Shown: positions 16,939 through 26,429 of the stretch, one piece after another
How positions within the stretch are numbered: position 1 is the stretch's first letter
Layout of the letters: each line of letters starts with the position of its first letter
From: Gemmatimonadota bacterium
GTDB lineage: Bacteria > Gemmatimonadota > Gemmatimonadetes > Longimicrobiales > Gaopeijiaceae
Direction of reading: 5' to 3'
Assembly (NCBI GenBank): GCA_029262115.1
Contig: JAJCZZ010000086.1
Location: forward strand, 1-54,894
DNA: 54,894 nucleotides
Notes under the pieces: model-generated
Seen by the model: only the letters and a program-made list of their open reading frames with translations
Told to the model about the DNA's origin: nothing
Databases searched by the model: none
Position numbers and translations under genes: made by a program

Positions 16939-19710
16939 ATGCGCATGACGACGAGCCGTGTTCCGCTGTACCTGATTCTGTCGGCCACCCTCGCCGCTCC
17001 ACCGCCGTCGCTCCAGGCGCAGCAGGCCACTGCCCAGCTCCAGCCTGTGACGACGGTGGAAGGGATCACCGAGTATCGCCTCGAGAACGGACTGAGGGTC
17101 CTTCTCTTCCCGGACCCGTCCAAGCCGCAAACCACTGTCAACATCACATATCTGGTGGGGTCGCGGCACGAGGGGTACGGAGAGACGGGCATGGCGCATC
17201 TCCTGGAGCACCTCCTCTTCCAGGGCACCCCCGACCATCCCGACATCCCCCAGGAACTCACCGAACGCGGCGCATCCCCGAATGGGACGACGTGGTACGA
17301 TCGGACCAACTACTTCGAGATCTTTCCTGCCAGCAGCGAGAATCTGCGGTGGGCGCTGGGCCTGGAAGCCGATCGGATGATCAACTCCTACGTGTCGGCC
17401 GAGGACCTGGCGTCGGAGATGACGGTGGTCCGCAACGAGATGGAGTCGGGCGAGAACAGTCCGCGCGGCATCCTGATGGAGCGGGTGCTGTCGACCGCGT
17501 ACCTGTGGCACAACTACGGCAAGAGCACGATCGGCGCCCGCTCGGACGTGGAACAGGTGCCGATCGAACGGCTCCAGGCCTTCTACCGGAAGTACTACCA
17601 GCCGGACAACGCCATTCTCATCGTGGCGGGCCAGTTCGACGAAGAAGAGGCGCTCCAGACGATCGTCGACGAGTTCGCGATGATCCCCCGACCGGAGCGC
17701 ACCGGGTACGATATCCTCTACCCCACCTACACGGACGAGCCGACGCAGGACGGCGAGCGCACGGTCACCCTTCGGCGGGTCGGGGACGTGCAGGTGGTCA
17801 TGCAGGCCTACCACGTGCCCGGCGGGTCGCACCCCGACTTCGCTCCGGTGGAAGTCCTGTCGTGGATTCTGGGAGATTCGCCCTCGGGTCGTCTGTACCA
17901 GGCCCTCGTCGAGACCGAGTTGGCGACGTCCGCCGGAAGCTTCGCGTTTCAGTTGAAGGAGGCGGGCCCCCTCATGTTTACGGCGTCCACGCGACCGGAC
18001 GGGGATCTGGATGCGGCCTGGCAGGGCATGAACGAGGTGCTGGAGGGAGTGCGCACGCGTCCGATCACCGGAGACGAGGTTGAGAGGGCCCGCCGCGCCC
18101 TTCTGGCGTCGATCCAGCAGCAGTTCAATTCGTCGGTGGGGATCGCCCTGCAGCTCTCCGAGTGGGCCGCCATGGGAGATTGGCGGCTCTTGTTCCTCCA
18201 TCGTGACCGGCTCGAGGCCGTGACCGCGGACGACGTGAACCGGGTCGCTCAGGCATACCTCAAACCGTCGAACCGGACCGTCGGACTCTTCCGTCCGACC
18301 GAGTCACCCGACCGGGCAACCATCCCCGACGAACCCGATGTGACGGCTATGCTGGAGGGCTACACGGGTCGGGCGGCCGTCGCCCAGGGCGAGGCCTTCG
18401 ACCCATCGCCAGCCAACATCGAGTCGAGGACGGAGCGCTTCACGCTGAGCAACGGGATGAAGGTGGCGCTCCTTCCCAAGTCGACCCGGGGCGCGACGGT
18501 CATCGCGCGGCTCAGGCTCCAGTTCGGAGACGAGGAGAGCCTGACCGGCCGGACCGGTGCGGGCGACATGGCCGGGTCGATGTTGATGCGAGGTACCACC
18601 GAGCGGAGCCGGCAGGAGATCCAGGACGACCTGGACCGACTGCAGGCGTCGGGAAGCGTGGGCGGAAGCGCGACGACCGGCACGGGTCAGTTCCAGACCA
18701 TCCGAGAGAACCTCGCGGACGTGCTCCGACTCATGGCCGAGCTCGTGCGCCGGCCGGCGTTTCCCGAGTCCGAGTTCCGGTTGCTCAAGGAACGGCGGCT
18801 GGCTTCCATCGAGGAGAACCTGTCCGAGCCGCAGGCGCTGGCGGGGATCACCTTGCAGCGGCACATGAGTCCGTGGCCGGCAGGGCACCCCCTCTACACA
18901 CCGACGCTCGAGGAGTCGATGACGAGTCTGGCGGCAATCGACCTGGATGAGGTTCGCGCGTTCTACCGGGACTTCTACGGCCCCCAGTCCGGAAACATCG
19001 TGATCGTCGGGGACTTCGACGCGGCAGAGGTCCGCCAGCTTCTCGAGGAGGAGTTCGGTGATTGGCGGAGTCCGCACCCCTACCAGCGAATCGCCACTCC
19101 CTTCAGGGCCGTGGAGGCTGCGGATGTCGTCATAGAGACGCCCGACAAGGCCAACGCCATGTTCCTGGCGCAGCAGAACTTCGAGATCACCGACAGCCAT
19201 CCGGACTACCCGGCGCTCGTGCTAGCGGGGTACATGATCGGCGGAGGGGTTCTCAACTCGCGTCTTTCCAAGAGGATCCGCACGGAGGAGGGGCTGAGCT
19301 ACGGTGTCGGCGGCAACATCGGAGCCCACCCGGTCGACCCGGTCGGGCAGTTTTCCGCTGGAGCGATCTACGCGCCGGAGAACCGGGACGCCCTCGAGGC
19401 GGCGTTCTTCGAGGAGTTGGAGAAGGTGCTCGCCGACGGCTTCACGGCCGAGGAAGTGGCCGCGGCCAAGCAGGGCTGGCTCGAGTCGCAACAGTTGATC
19501 CGGGCGCAGGACGGCAGTCTGGCCGGCAACCTGTCGTCGAAGCTGTACTTCGACCGGACGTTCGACTACGACGCGAACCTCGAAGCGAGCGTGCGTTCGT
19601 TGACGCCCGCTGACGTCAACGCGGCCATCCGGCGGCATCTCGACGTCAAGGCGATCACGGTCATCAAGGCGGGCGACTTCAGTCCGTCCAACCGCCCGGT
19701 GGGCCTCTGA
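16939..19710 (+). CDS. Exported double M16 zinc peptidase (pitrilysin/insulinase family)
   Basis: The protein is 923 residues with a signal peptide ending near QAQQ (about residue 28). The first M16 unit carries the inverted zinc motif HLLEH (87-91) with the downstream glutamate in VVRNEMESGEN. A second M16 module begins near residue 490 (RFTLSNGMKVALLP) but has no HxxEH, so it is the usual inactive half. Such fused proteins form a clamshell that degrades peptides in the periplasm. It lies 49 bases after the ABC-class ATPase, on the same strand. GAGG upstream supports the ATG at 16939. Confidence 0.93.
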   Translation: MRMTTSRVPLYLILSATLAAPPPSLQAQQATAQLQPVTTVEGITEYRLENGLRVLLFPDPSKPQTTVNITYLVGSRHEGYGETGMAHLLEHLLFQGTPDHPDIPQELTERGASPNGTTWYDRTNYFEIFPASSENLRWALGLEADRMINSYVSAEDLASEMTVVRNEMESGENSPRGILMERVLSTAYLWHNYGKSTIGARSDVEQVPIERLQAFYRKYYQPDNAILIVAGQFDEEEALQTIVDEFAMIPRPERTGYDILYPTYTDEPTQDGERTVTLRRVGDVQVVMQAYHVPGGSHPDFAPVEVLSWILGDSPSGRLYQALVETELATSAGSFAFQLKEAGPLMFTASTRPDGDLDAAWQGMNEVLEGVRTRPITGDEVERARRALLASIQQQFNSSVGIALQLSEWAAMGDWRLLFLHRDRLEAVTADDVNRVAQAYLKPSNRTVGLFRPTESPDRATIPDEPDVTAMLEGYTGRAAVAQGEAFDPSPANIESRTERFTLSNGMKVALLPKSTRGATVIARLRLQFGDEESLTGRTGAGDMAGSMLMRGTTERSRQEIQDDLDRLQASGSVGGSATTGTGQFQTIRENLADVLRLMAELVRRPAFPESEFRLLKERRLASIEENLSEPQALAGITLQRHMSPWPAGHPLYTPTLEESMTSLAAIDLDEVRAFYRDFYGPQSGNIVIVGDFDAAEVRQLLEEEFGDWRSPHPYQRIATPFRAVEAADVVIETPDKANAMFLAQQNFEITDSHPDYPALVLAGYMIGGGVLNSRLSKRIRTEEGLSYGVGGNIGAHPVDPVGQFSAGAIYAPENRDALEAAFFEELEKVLADGFTAEEVAAAKQGWLESQQLIRAQDGSLAGNLSSKLYFDRTFDYDANLEASVRSLTPADVNAAIRRHLDVKAITVIKAGDFSPSNRPVGL

Positions 19711-19760
19711 GCGGCTCGAAGAGCCCCGCGGTTCGAGAAGGCTTTCGGGAGGACGAGACT

Positions 19761-21518
19761 CTGACCGCCCCGCCGGGCCCGACGACGGTGCCGGGCCTGG
19801 GAGAGGGCGTGCCCGAGTTGCTGGAGGCGGGCGTCGCCGACGACGCTCCATTCATGGTCGAGGGAACGGTCGCGTCCGCCGCGGGACGGGAGAGGGGGGG
19901 CCTCTCGTCGATCTGGATCGGCGGCGCCGTGGTCGCACACGACCTCGGCGTGGTGGACAGCGTAGCGGTCAACGTCATGGTGTCGCCCGGCCTGATGCGC
20001 CGTGAGCTCGTCGTCGCCGGTCGGACACTCGGAGAGACGGTTCTCGTGGCGCCCACGCTCCCTCTCCTGGCGTACCAGCTCAGGGTTCCTCCGAACGGCG
20101 CGAACTCTCCGCCTTCCACGCTCACCGTCACGCTGTTACCCGGCGCGTCCAGCGGGCGCTTCCGCGTGACTGATGGCTCGATCGTCGTCGACGGGGACGC
20201 CCAGACCGTCCTGACCACCACGCCGCCGCTCGAGTGGTCGATCGAACAGAGCCCCGGGCGCGGGCTGGTGGCGCGGGCGGAGATCCCGCCATCCACGGAA
20301 GTCCCCCTCTCGTACACCGTGCTCATTTCCGCGGGAGAGGACGTCCGCGTTCGTACCGCTCTGAGGGCCGGCGCTCACCTCGCGGCCCACGAGCGCCGGG
20401 CGACGTCGCCGCCCGACTCGGACTTCGAGGTGCGGTCGGGTCACCCGACCATCGACGACGCCGTCGGGTGGGCTCACTCGAGGGTGTCCACGGCGCTCCA
20501 CCGAGCGGAGCAGCCCTCTTCCATCGACGAGCTGGTGGTGACCGGCCTGGGCGCCCTGGCTGCCGCCGATATCGACGCCGCGCACGAGGCGCTGACCGCG
20601 GCGCGCGAGATCGCCGCCCCGGGCGACCCGCTACCGGTCCTGCTGGCGGCGCGCATCACCTTGACCGGCGGAGACACCCGACCGGCGGAGCGGGCGCTGG
20701 AGGACGTCCAGGCTCATCCGTTGGAGGGCGACGGTCTGCTCCGCGCCGAGAGTCTCCGGAGCCTGGCGGACGCCGTCGCGTACGCCGCTTCCGACGATGT
20801 CGTCGCGCGGCTCAGGGAGGTCGCATCAATACGGCCGGCGGCAGGCGGTGGCGTCAAGCTGCCCATGGCGGGTCAGGCCCTGGTCGACCCGGGCGATCCG
20901 ACCGACCTCATCGCCTGGCTCCTCGCATCGGGTGGTGGCAGAGAGCCCACGGGTCGGATCCCGGATCCCTTGGCCGCGTGGGTGGCGAGTCGCCAAGGCA
21001 ATGCGCTCGAGGCGTGGCAGCTGTGGCGGGGGACGCTCGACCTCGGCCTGGGCGCCCATCCCCACGGACGGGGGTCGTGGGACGATGCCGCCGCAACATC
21101 CGGGCGCGCCGGGGCCGGGCTCGTGATTGCCACACTCGTCCACGGCATCCTCGGATGGCACCCCGACGCCCCGATGGGCCGGGCGACCTTCTCGCCGGTC
21201 CTTCTCGGGCACCTCACAAAGCTCGATATCGAGGGTCTGTTGGTCGGAGATGTGCGGATCGACCTGGCGTACCGACGCGAGGGGTCGACCATCCGGTACG
21301 CGCTGAACCCCCGATCCGGGAAGGCTCCGCCCCTCCTGGTCTTTTCGCCGCTCGTACCTGGGCCAGTCCAGGAGGTCTCGATGGATGGTCAGGCCGTCGA
21401 GGCCGACGCCGCGGTTCAGGACCACGGGCACCGGCTCTCCTTCCAATTCGCGCTCGACCGCCCACGCGAGGTCCTCATCCGACTGGCTGAAGGCGAGCCG
21501 GGTCCCGACTCGCACTGA
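19761..21518 (+). CDS. Six-hairpin-glycosidase-like protein, possibly degenerate
   Basis: The approximately 585-residue protein has a beta-rich N-terminal third and an alpha-helical centre. Its C-terminal tail (HGILGWHPDAPMGRATFSP, then VEVSMDG-like strands) resembles the end of amylo-1,6-glucosidase, alpha-L-rhamnosidase and other six-hairpin glycosidases. I cannot identify a catalytic acid pair, and the helical part is shorter than usual, so it may be a non-catalytic or divergent member. The start is uncertain: GTG at 19788 is the first standard codon. A CTG at 19761 sits 8 bases after GGGAGGA and is better placed for initiation, so I list that one. It follows the M16 gene by 50 bases and is probably in the same operon. 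Confidence 0.6.
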   Translation: MTAPPGPTTVPGLGEGVPELLEAGVADDAPFMVEGTVASAAGRERGGLSSIWIGGAVVAHDLGVVDSVAVNVMVSPGLMRRELVVAGRTLGETVLVAPTLPLLAYQLRVPPNGANSPPSTLTVTLLPGASSGRFRVTDGSIVVDGDAQTVLTTTPPLEWSIEQSPGRGLVARAEIPPSTEVPLSYTVLISAGEDVRVRTALRAGAHLAAHERRATSPPDSDFEVRSGHPTIDDAVGWAHSRVSTALHRAEQPSSIDELVVTGLGALAAADIDAAHEALTAAREIAAPGDPLPVLLAARITLTGGDTRPAERALEDVQAHPLEGDGLLRAESLRSLADAVAYAASDDVVARLREVASIRPAAGGGVKLPMAGQALVDPGDPTDLIAWLLASGGGREPTGRIPDPLAAWVASRQGNALEAWQLWRGTLDLGLGAHPHGRGSWDDAAATSGRAGAGLVIATLVHGILGWHPDAPMGRATFSPVLLGHLTKLDIEGLLVGDVRIDLAYRREGSTIRYALNPRSGKAPPLLVFSPLVPGPVQEVSMDGQAVEADAAVQDHGHRLSFQFALDRPREVLIRLAEGEPGPDSH

Positions 21519-21590
21519 ACTGCGCCGGGCCCGGAAACCCAGAAGGTCTCCGAGCCTGGCGCAATCGATCGGAGCGTCTGTCGCTCGTTC

Positions 21591-21818
21591 CTAACTCCTC
21601 TTCCGGCGCTTCCGCTTTGGCGGATCCGGCACACCCTCCAGGAAGCCCCGCTCCCGCAACAAGCCCCACAGAACGGTCTCGCGATCCGCGAGCGTCGTGC
21701 GGCTGATGGTGCGTGCCAACTCGACCCGATCAGGCTCGGACACATCATCGAGAACGTTGATCGGGGCGCCGTAACGCAGCAAAATACGTTTGGCGTCGAC
21801 GGATACGGAATCGCTCAC
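21591..21818 (-). CDS. Small conserved-looking protein, unknown function
   Basis: The product is 75 residues with a GTG start (MSDSVSVDAKRILLRYG) and a strongly basic tail KRKRRKRS. No family is recognised. The same frame is open upstream to 22790, but that stretch lies opposite the membrane protein at 21954-23240 and has the composition of a shadow frame, so only the short form is credible. It could bind nucleic acid through the basic tail; that is a guess. It is convergent with the glycosidase-like gene and divergent from the membrane protein. Confidence 0.5.
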   Translation of the reverse strand: MSDSVSVDAKRILLRYGAPINVLDDVSEPDRVELARTISRTTLADRETVLWGLLRERGFLEGVPDPPKRKRRKRS

Positions 21819-21953
21819 TTCGTCCCCTGGGTCCAGATGGTGCCGCTCGGGCGGGACCTGTGCGGCCCCGCTGGAGCACGTCCGAGAGGCTGCGTCGGGC
21901 GTGCGTAAAGTCGGCCAATGATAATAAGATAGGGAATATCGGTAAACGTCCGT

Positions 21954-23240
21954 TTGGTGACCGACGGTGAACGCCTCCTCCCACATGGCGTGTCCTTGAA
22001 GCGTCCGTTCGTATCGTTCGTTTTTCTCGTCGTCCTGCCCACCGCGGCGGCCATGGCCACCTGTGTGACCATTTCCCGGCGGGCCTGGAGCGACGTCCAC
22101 AGGCGCTCTCACGACCGGGTGGCGGCCATCGTCCTCGCCGCCGTGGATCAGGAGTTGGCACGCGCCGGAAGCCGTGCGTTGGACGTCGCGGCGCCGGTCC
22201 CGAATCCCGACCCGTCCGACCCGTCCGTACAGCGCGCGCTCAGCGGAGACACGGTTCGCGGCTACCGCCCCACCCAGGCGGGCGTCGAAGTGCTGGTGGT
22301 GGTCGGCGGGCGGGATGGAGGTCCCGTTCGGGTGGGAAGCGCGGCCGTCGACACCCTGTTCGCCAGCCGCCTGGGACGCGCGACAGGGTATGCGACGGCG
22401 GTGTATGGCGGAGGGCGGCGGTGGGCCGGGAGCGGGCCTACGGCGGGCGGACCTGCCCTTCCCGACGAGGTATCGCTCCCTGGCGAAAGTACCGGAGCGA
22501 TGGATATGGCCGGTGGGGTCTTCCGCTACACGGCGGATGCCTCCGCAAGCACCGCCCCGGCGCCTCCCTCGGCGCTTGGAGCCCTCGCGGTGCCGCGCGT
22601 GCAGCCTCCGGATGTCCTGGCGCGGCCGGTCGCCCTGGTGTTGGGACTGCTCCTCCTCTTCTCCACGCTCGCGGCATGGATCCAACTGACCCGACCACCG
22701 GCGTCCCGGCAGGTACGGACGCCCTCCCACGTGTCGTTCGGAGTCCTGGCCCTCATCCCGCTGCTCGCGACGATCGGGCTGGCCAGTCATCTGGACCGGC
22801 GGCTGAGGTCACAGTTCGACGAAGCCGGCAGACGTGATCTCACGCGGGCTCTTTCGGCAGCAACGGTTCAGGGACTGACGGACTCGCCGCACGCGGTCCG
22901 CCAGCTCACCTCTTTCGACGCGACCCTCACCCAGCGCGGGTCCCTGGTCGCGAGCACGGTCGAGTCGCCTCCACCGGCGCTCGTGGACCTGCCGACCCCA
23001 CCGCCTTCGTTCACGTCGACCGGCACGTTCGAGGTCGGTGACGGAGAGTGGATCTATGCGGGCATGCGTCACGGCGAGGGCGGCGCACTGGTTCTCACCA
23101 CGCCGTCCGAACGACAGCGACTCAAACGATTTCGGACCACGGCGGGTCTTATCGCGGGGCTGCTCGTCATCTGGGTGACGGTGGTGGCGGTCGTCGGATT
23201 CAAACGACCAAGCGCTCGGCCGCAGAGTCCCAACAGCTGA
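21954..23240 (+). CDS. Multi-pass membrane protein with two extracytoplasmic domains, no output domain
   Basis: The 428-residue protein has a first membrane helix near residues 18-38. An external domain of about 190 residues follows, then two adjacent helices (about 222-245 and 258-275), a second external domain and a last helix (about 395-417). This duplicated helix-domain-helix plan resembles CHASE/Cache-type sensors of histidine kinases or cyclases, but no cytoplasmic signalling domain follows. It could be a sensor subunit with a separate partner. The start is uncertain: GTG at 21954, or GTG at 21990 which places the helix closer to the N-terminus. An AT-rich stretch upstream (about 21918-21943) may hold the promoter. 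Confidence 0.6.
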   Translation: MVTDGERLLPHGVSLKRPFVSFVFLVVLPTAAAMATCVTISRRAWSDVHRRSHDRVAAIVLAAVDQELARAGSRALDVAAPVPNPDPSDPSVQRALSGDTVRGYRPTQAGVEVLVVVGGRDGGPVRVGSAAVDTLFASRLGRATGYATAVYGGGRRWAGSGPTAGGPALPDEVSLPGESTGAMDMAGGVFRYTADASASTAPAPPSALGALAVPRVQPPDVLARPVALVLGLLLLFSTLAAWIQLTRPPASRQVRTPSHVSFGVLALIPLLATIGLASHLDRRLRSQFDEAGRRDLTRALSAATVQGLTDSPHAVRQLTSFDATLTQRGSLVASTVESPPPALVDLPTPPPSFTSTGTFEVGDGEWIYAGMRHGEGGALVLTTPSERQRLKRFRTTAGLIAGLLVIWVTVVAVVGFKRPSARPQSPNS

Positions 23241-23261
23241 TCGCTCTCGCGACGCCTTCCC

Positions 23262-23678
23262 TCAGTTCATCCGTGCGTCATCGTCCGACAGGATTGGACC
23301 GATCGGAGCCCGCAGGTGGAAGCGTGGAATCTCTACCCGGAACTGCTCCCCGTCAGGCCGTTCGAAGGTGTAATACCCTTCCATGAAGCCCAGCGGGGAC
23401 CGCAGAACACAGTAGCTGCGATACTCGTGAGACTGGCCCGGCCGAAGGAAGGGCTGTTGGCCCACGACGCCTTCACCATCGACCTCGGTGTCTTCCCCCG
23501 CAGAGTCGTGGATACGCCAGTGCCGAAACAGCAACTGTGCCGGCGTCGTGCCTTGGTTCTCCATCTCGACGTCATAGGAGAACACGAACGTATCGTCGGC
23601 CGGATCGGAGTCCGCCAGCGAGAAGACCGGAGCGACCCGGACGAGGATTCCGTCGGCTGGAGTGGGCGGGGTTACCAT
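23262..23678 (-). CDS. apaG: ApaG protein
   Basis: The protein is 138 residues and consists of the single ApaG immunoglobulin-like beta-sandwich. Family motifs are VFSYDVEMENQG, QLLFRHWRIHDSAG, GEGVVGQQPFLRPGQ and MEGYYTFERPDG. The last includes the glycine-rich pocket thought to bind pyrophosphate-type ligands. ApaG is linked genetically to Co/Mg resistance and dinucleotide metabolism in enterobacteria, and its fold is shared with F-box proteins. Length is normal. It is convergent with the membrane protein upstream, with 21 bases between the stops. Confidence 0.93.
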   Translation of the reverse strand: MVTPPTPADGILVRVAPVFSLADSDPADDTFVFSYDVEMENQGTTPAQLLFRHWRIHDSAGEDTEVDGEGVVGQQPFLRPGQSHEYRSYCVLRSPLGFMEGYYTFERPDGEQFRVEIPRFHLRAPIGPILSDDDARMN

Positions 23679-23932
23679 GTACGGAGGTTGGGAATAGCCG
23701 AACCGGCCAGGATATCAGCGCTCATTCACTGGGGGGTGAAGGGGCCGCACGAGCTTCAAGAATGGCATTGGCTCAATAGTACACCCCCGAGGGCGTGCAG
23801 CCCAAGGAGCTTCGTTCGGTTCTTCGATGATGTCGCGTGAGGGGAGCAATCGTAACCGCGCGACTGGTCTCGTGAAACGGGCGACGGGTAGCTCGGGTCG
23901 ACGGCGGAGCAAGGCGGAGATTAGCTTGAGGC

Positions 23933-24613
23933 ATGCCCGACTCCACCGAACGCCTTTCCCGCTCCGTAGAGGACTTCCTCAAGGCTATCTATGGGATATC
24001 GGAACAGGGCGGGACGGCGTCCACCAGCGCCCTGGCCGAGGCGCTGGACATCCAACCCGCATCCGTCACAGGCATGGCCAAGCGTCTGGCGGAAAGCGGT
24101 CTGGTGGAGCACGTGCCGTATCGAGGAGTTCGCCTCACCCCCGAGGGCGCTCGCCAGGCTCTGAAGGTTCTCCGGCGGCACCGCATTCTCGAGAGCTATC
24201 TCTGTGATCGCCTCGGGTACTCGTGGGACGACGTGCACGACGAGGCGGAGCGGCTCGAACACGCGGTCTCCGACCACTTGATTGAACGCATGGCGGCCGC
24301 CCTCGAGTTCCCGAACTACGATCCGCACGGGACCCCGATTCCGACGCCGGGCGGAGAAATCGAGGCGACCGACTTCTCGACCCTCGCCGATGCCGCGCCC
24401 GGGGCGGAGGTTCGCGTCCGCGCCGTGCAGGATGAGGATCCCACGTGGCTGCGCTCCATGGAGGAGCGGGGGCTCACGCCGGGTACCCGACTGACGGTCG
24501 GGCGGACGGAGGCAGATGAAAGCCTGACCGTACTGGTGGAAGACGATGTCGGCCCCACGGAGGTCGGCCGTGACATGGCCCGGCGGATCTACGTGGTGCC
24601 GGACAGTGACTGA
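23933..24613 (+). CDS. DtxR/MntR-family metal-dependent repressor
   Basis: The protein is 226 residues with three modules. The first is an N-terminal winged helix-turn-helix (SRSVEDFLKAIYGISE to VPYRGVRLTPEG). The second is a metal-binding dimerisation domain (HRILESYLCDRLGYSWDDVHDEAERLEHAVSDHLIERM), which carries the conserved E, H and D ligands. The third is a C-terminal FeoA/SH3-like domain (from about residue 150). This three-domain plan fits iron- or manganese-responsive DtxR/IdeR-like repressors. Its stop overlaps the start of the uridine kinase by 8 bases, so the two are translationally coupled. Target genes are not visible in the window. Confidence 0.92.
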   Translation: MPDSTERLSRSVEDFLKAIYGISEQGGTASTSALAEALDIQPASVTGMAKRLAESGLVEHVPYRGVRLTPEGARQALKVLRRHRILESYLCDRLGYSWDDVHDEAERLEHAVSDHLIERMAAALEFPNYDPHGTPIPTPGGEIEATDFSTLADAAPGAEVRVRAVQDEDPTWLRSMEERGLTPGTRLTVGRTEADESLTVLVEDDVGPTEVGRDMARRIYVVPDSD

Positions 24614-25256
24614 GACGGTCGTTCTCGGCATCGCGGGCGGCACGGGCTCCGGCAAGAGCACCGTCGTGCGCAAGGTACGCCGCCTCGTTGGACCGGGCCG
24701 CGTATCGGTGCTCCACCACGACGCGTATTACCTCGACCGCTCGGACCTCGAACGGGGCGTACGGGACCAGGTGAACTTCGACCACCCGAACAGCCTCGAT
24801 ACGACGTTGATGCGCGAGCACGTCGACATGCTTCTCGCGGGCAACGAGGTGGGGGCACCCGTCTATGACTTCACGACGCACTCGCGCACGGAGGGCTCCG
24901 CGCGAGTCCGGCCGAGGCCTCTTCTGATTCTGGACGGTATCCTCATCCTGGCGGACGAACGACTTCGTGACGTGATGAACCTCAAGGTGTTCGTGGACAC
25001 ACCATCGGACGTCCGACTGATCCGACGCATACGGCGGGACACCCGCGACCGGGGCCGCACCACCGCGTCGGTCATCGAGCAGTACGAGAAGACGGTCCGG
25101 CCAATGCACGAAGAGTTCGTCGAACCGAGTCGGCGTCACGCCGACTTGATCGTGACCGAAGGAGGTCACAACCGCGTCGCGATGGATCTCCTCCTCCGGA
25201 GGATCGAAGCGCTGGTCGGCCCCACTCTCCCACCGCCCCCGGTCCTTCAGTCCTGA
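24606..25256 (+). CDS. udk: Uridine kinase
   Basis: The protein is 216 residues and starts at GTG 24606, inside the last codons of the DtxR gene. The P-loop is GGTGSGKST (about residues 9-17). The family motifs HHDAYYLDRSDL (substrate-binding aspartate and tyrosines), FDHPNSLDTTLM, PVYDFTTHSR and the RRIRRDTRDRGRT lid region are intact. It phosphorylates uridine and cytidine to UMP and CMP in pyrimidine salvage. A longer start at 24546 would overlap the repressor by 68 bases and is unlikely. The pairing with a metal repressor is not a standard arrangement. Confidence 0.93.
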   Translation: MTETVVLGIAGGTGSGKSTVVRKVRRLVGPGRVSVLHHDAYYLDRSDLERGVRDQVNFDHPNSLDTTLMREHVDMLLAGNEVGAPVYDFTTHSRTEGSARVRPRPLLILDGILILADERLRDVMNLKVFVDTPSDVRLIRRIRRDTRDRGRTTASVIEQYEKTVRPMHEEFVEPSRRHADLIVTEGGHNRVAMDLLLRRIEALVGPTLPPPPVLQS

Positions 25257-25331
25257 TCGAGAACACGCGTGCCCCGGTCGACGGCGGCCGCCCGCGCCCA
25301 GCTACGACCGGCCGGCCTGAGCCCCCCCCGC

Positions 25332-26429
25332 TCAAGAACCCGGCCGAACCACCGCTTTCGTCACGCGCAGAGCCGCCACATCGGCCAACGCCTGGTTGGT
25401 CTCCTCCAGCGCGTAGTGCCCCCCGACGATCCGCCGGAACGGGAGGGCCTCCCGGTGGCGCGCGAAGACCGCCAACGCACGAACCAGATGATGGAAGTCC
25501 GTTCCCCACTGCCCGCGAATGTCCACATGCTTGCGGTTGATGCGGGTGTGGGGATTCAGGGAGGTCTCTCCGACGTCGGTATAGTGTCCGGCCACGACGT
25601 ACGTCCCCCCGTCACGAACGAGGGTGAGGGCCTCGTCGATCGCGGACGGATGGCCGGCCGCCTCGATGACGACGTCGGGCCCCCGACCGTCCGTCCACCC
25701 CATGATGGCGGCGGCTCGCTCGTCCACGGTCGTCGCGGTCACGTCCCAACTGGCGTCCACCCCCATGTCGGTCGCCAGGGCCAGCCGTGCTTTGGGGGCG
25801 CCGATCATGAGGACGCTCGCCGCCCCCGAAAGTGACGCGAACGCAGCGGCCGACAGACCGACCGGACCGGAGCCCTGGACCAGAACGGTGTCCCCGAGCC
25901 GGACGCCCGCACGGTCGACAGCCGCGAATCCCGTGAAGAGCCCGCACCCGCCACCGATGACGTCGTCCGCGTCGAGTCCTCCGGTGAGCTTCAGGACACG
26001 CACCCCCGGCTGCAGGTAGATACGCTCGGCCCATCCCCCGTACGGACCGTCGTGAGCCGAGTAGGTGATCCCGTACACCTTCCTCGACGGACACCGGTTC
26101 GGCTGCCGACCCACGAGGCAGTGCCAGCACGCGTTGCAGACCTCGTGAACATCGAGGAAGGTCACGACGTCACCGACTCCCAGGGGCCGACCGAGCGCGT
26201 CGTGGGAGACGCCCGGCGCCTCGAGGACCCGGCCCACGCTGACGTGGCCCGGGACGATCGGGTACGGGACGCCGGCCAGGCGGCCGTGGTGCAGATGCAC
26301 ATCCGTGCCGCACACCTCGGAGGCCACTGTCTCGATCAAGACACCGCCGGTCTCGACGACCGGGTCGTCCAACTCCCAGAGTTCCAACGGCTCTCCCGGT
26401 GCGGTCATGACGGACGCGCGAATCGGCAT
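25332..26429 (-). CDS. Zinc-dependent medium-chain alcohol dehydrogenase-like
   Basis: The protein is 365 residues. The catalytic zinc region is CGTDVHLHHG, followed by GHVSVGRV. The structural-zinc cysteines are in CNACWHCLVGRQPNRC, and the Rossmann motif is VLVQGSGPVGLSAAA. It fits the threonine-dehydrogenase/sorbitol-dehydrogenase side of the MDR superfamily; the substrate is unknown. The ATG at 26429 shares one base with the stop of the lipoprotein gene (TGATG), so it is the third gene of the TonB receptor operon. A longer in-frame extension back to 27125 lies over the lipoprotein and is a shadow. Its place in a transport operon suggests it oxidises an imported alcohol or sugar alcohol, by inference. 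Confidence 0.88.
   Translation of the reverse strand: MPIRASVMTAPGEPLELWELDDPVVETGGVLIETVASEVCGTDVHLHHGRLAGVPYPIVPGHVSVGRVLEAPGVSHDALGRPLGVGDVVTFLDVHEVCNACWHCLVGRQPNRCPSRKVYGITYSAHDGPYGGWAERIYLQPGVRVLKLTGGLDADDVIGGGCGLFTGFAAVDRAGVRLGDTVLVQGSGPVGLSAAAFASLSGAASVLMIGAPKARLALATDMGVDASWDVTATTVDERAAAIMGWTDGRGPDVVIEAAGHPSAIDEALTLVRDGGTYVVAGHYTDVGETSLNPHTRINRKHVDIRGQWGTDFHHLVRALAVFARHREALPFRRIVGGHYALEETNQALADVAALRVTKAVVRPGS

Noticed and set aside
21819-22790. Long minus-strand extension of the 75-residue gene
   Set aside because: It lies opposite the membrane-protein gene, has Arg/Gly/His-rich shadow composition and shows no family similarity.
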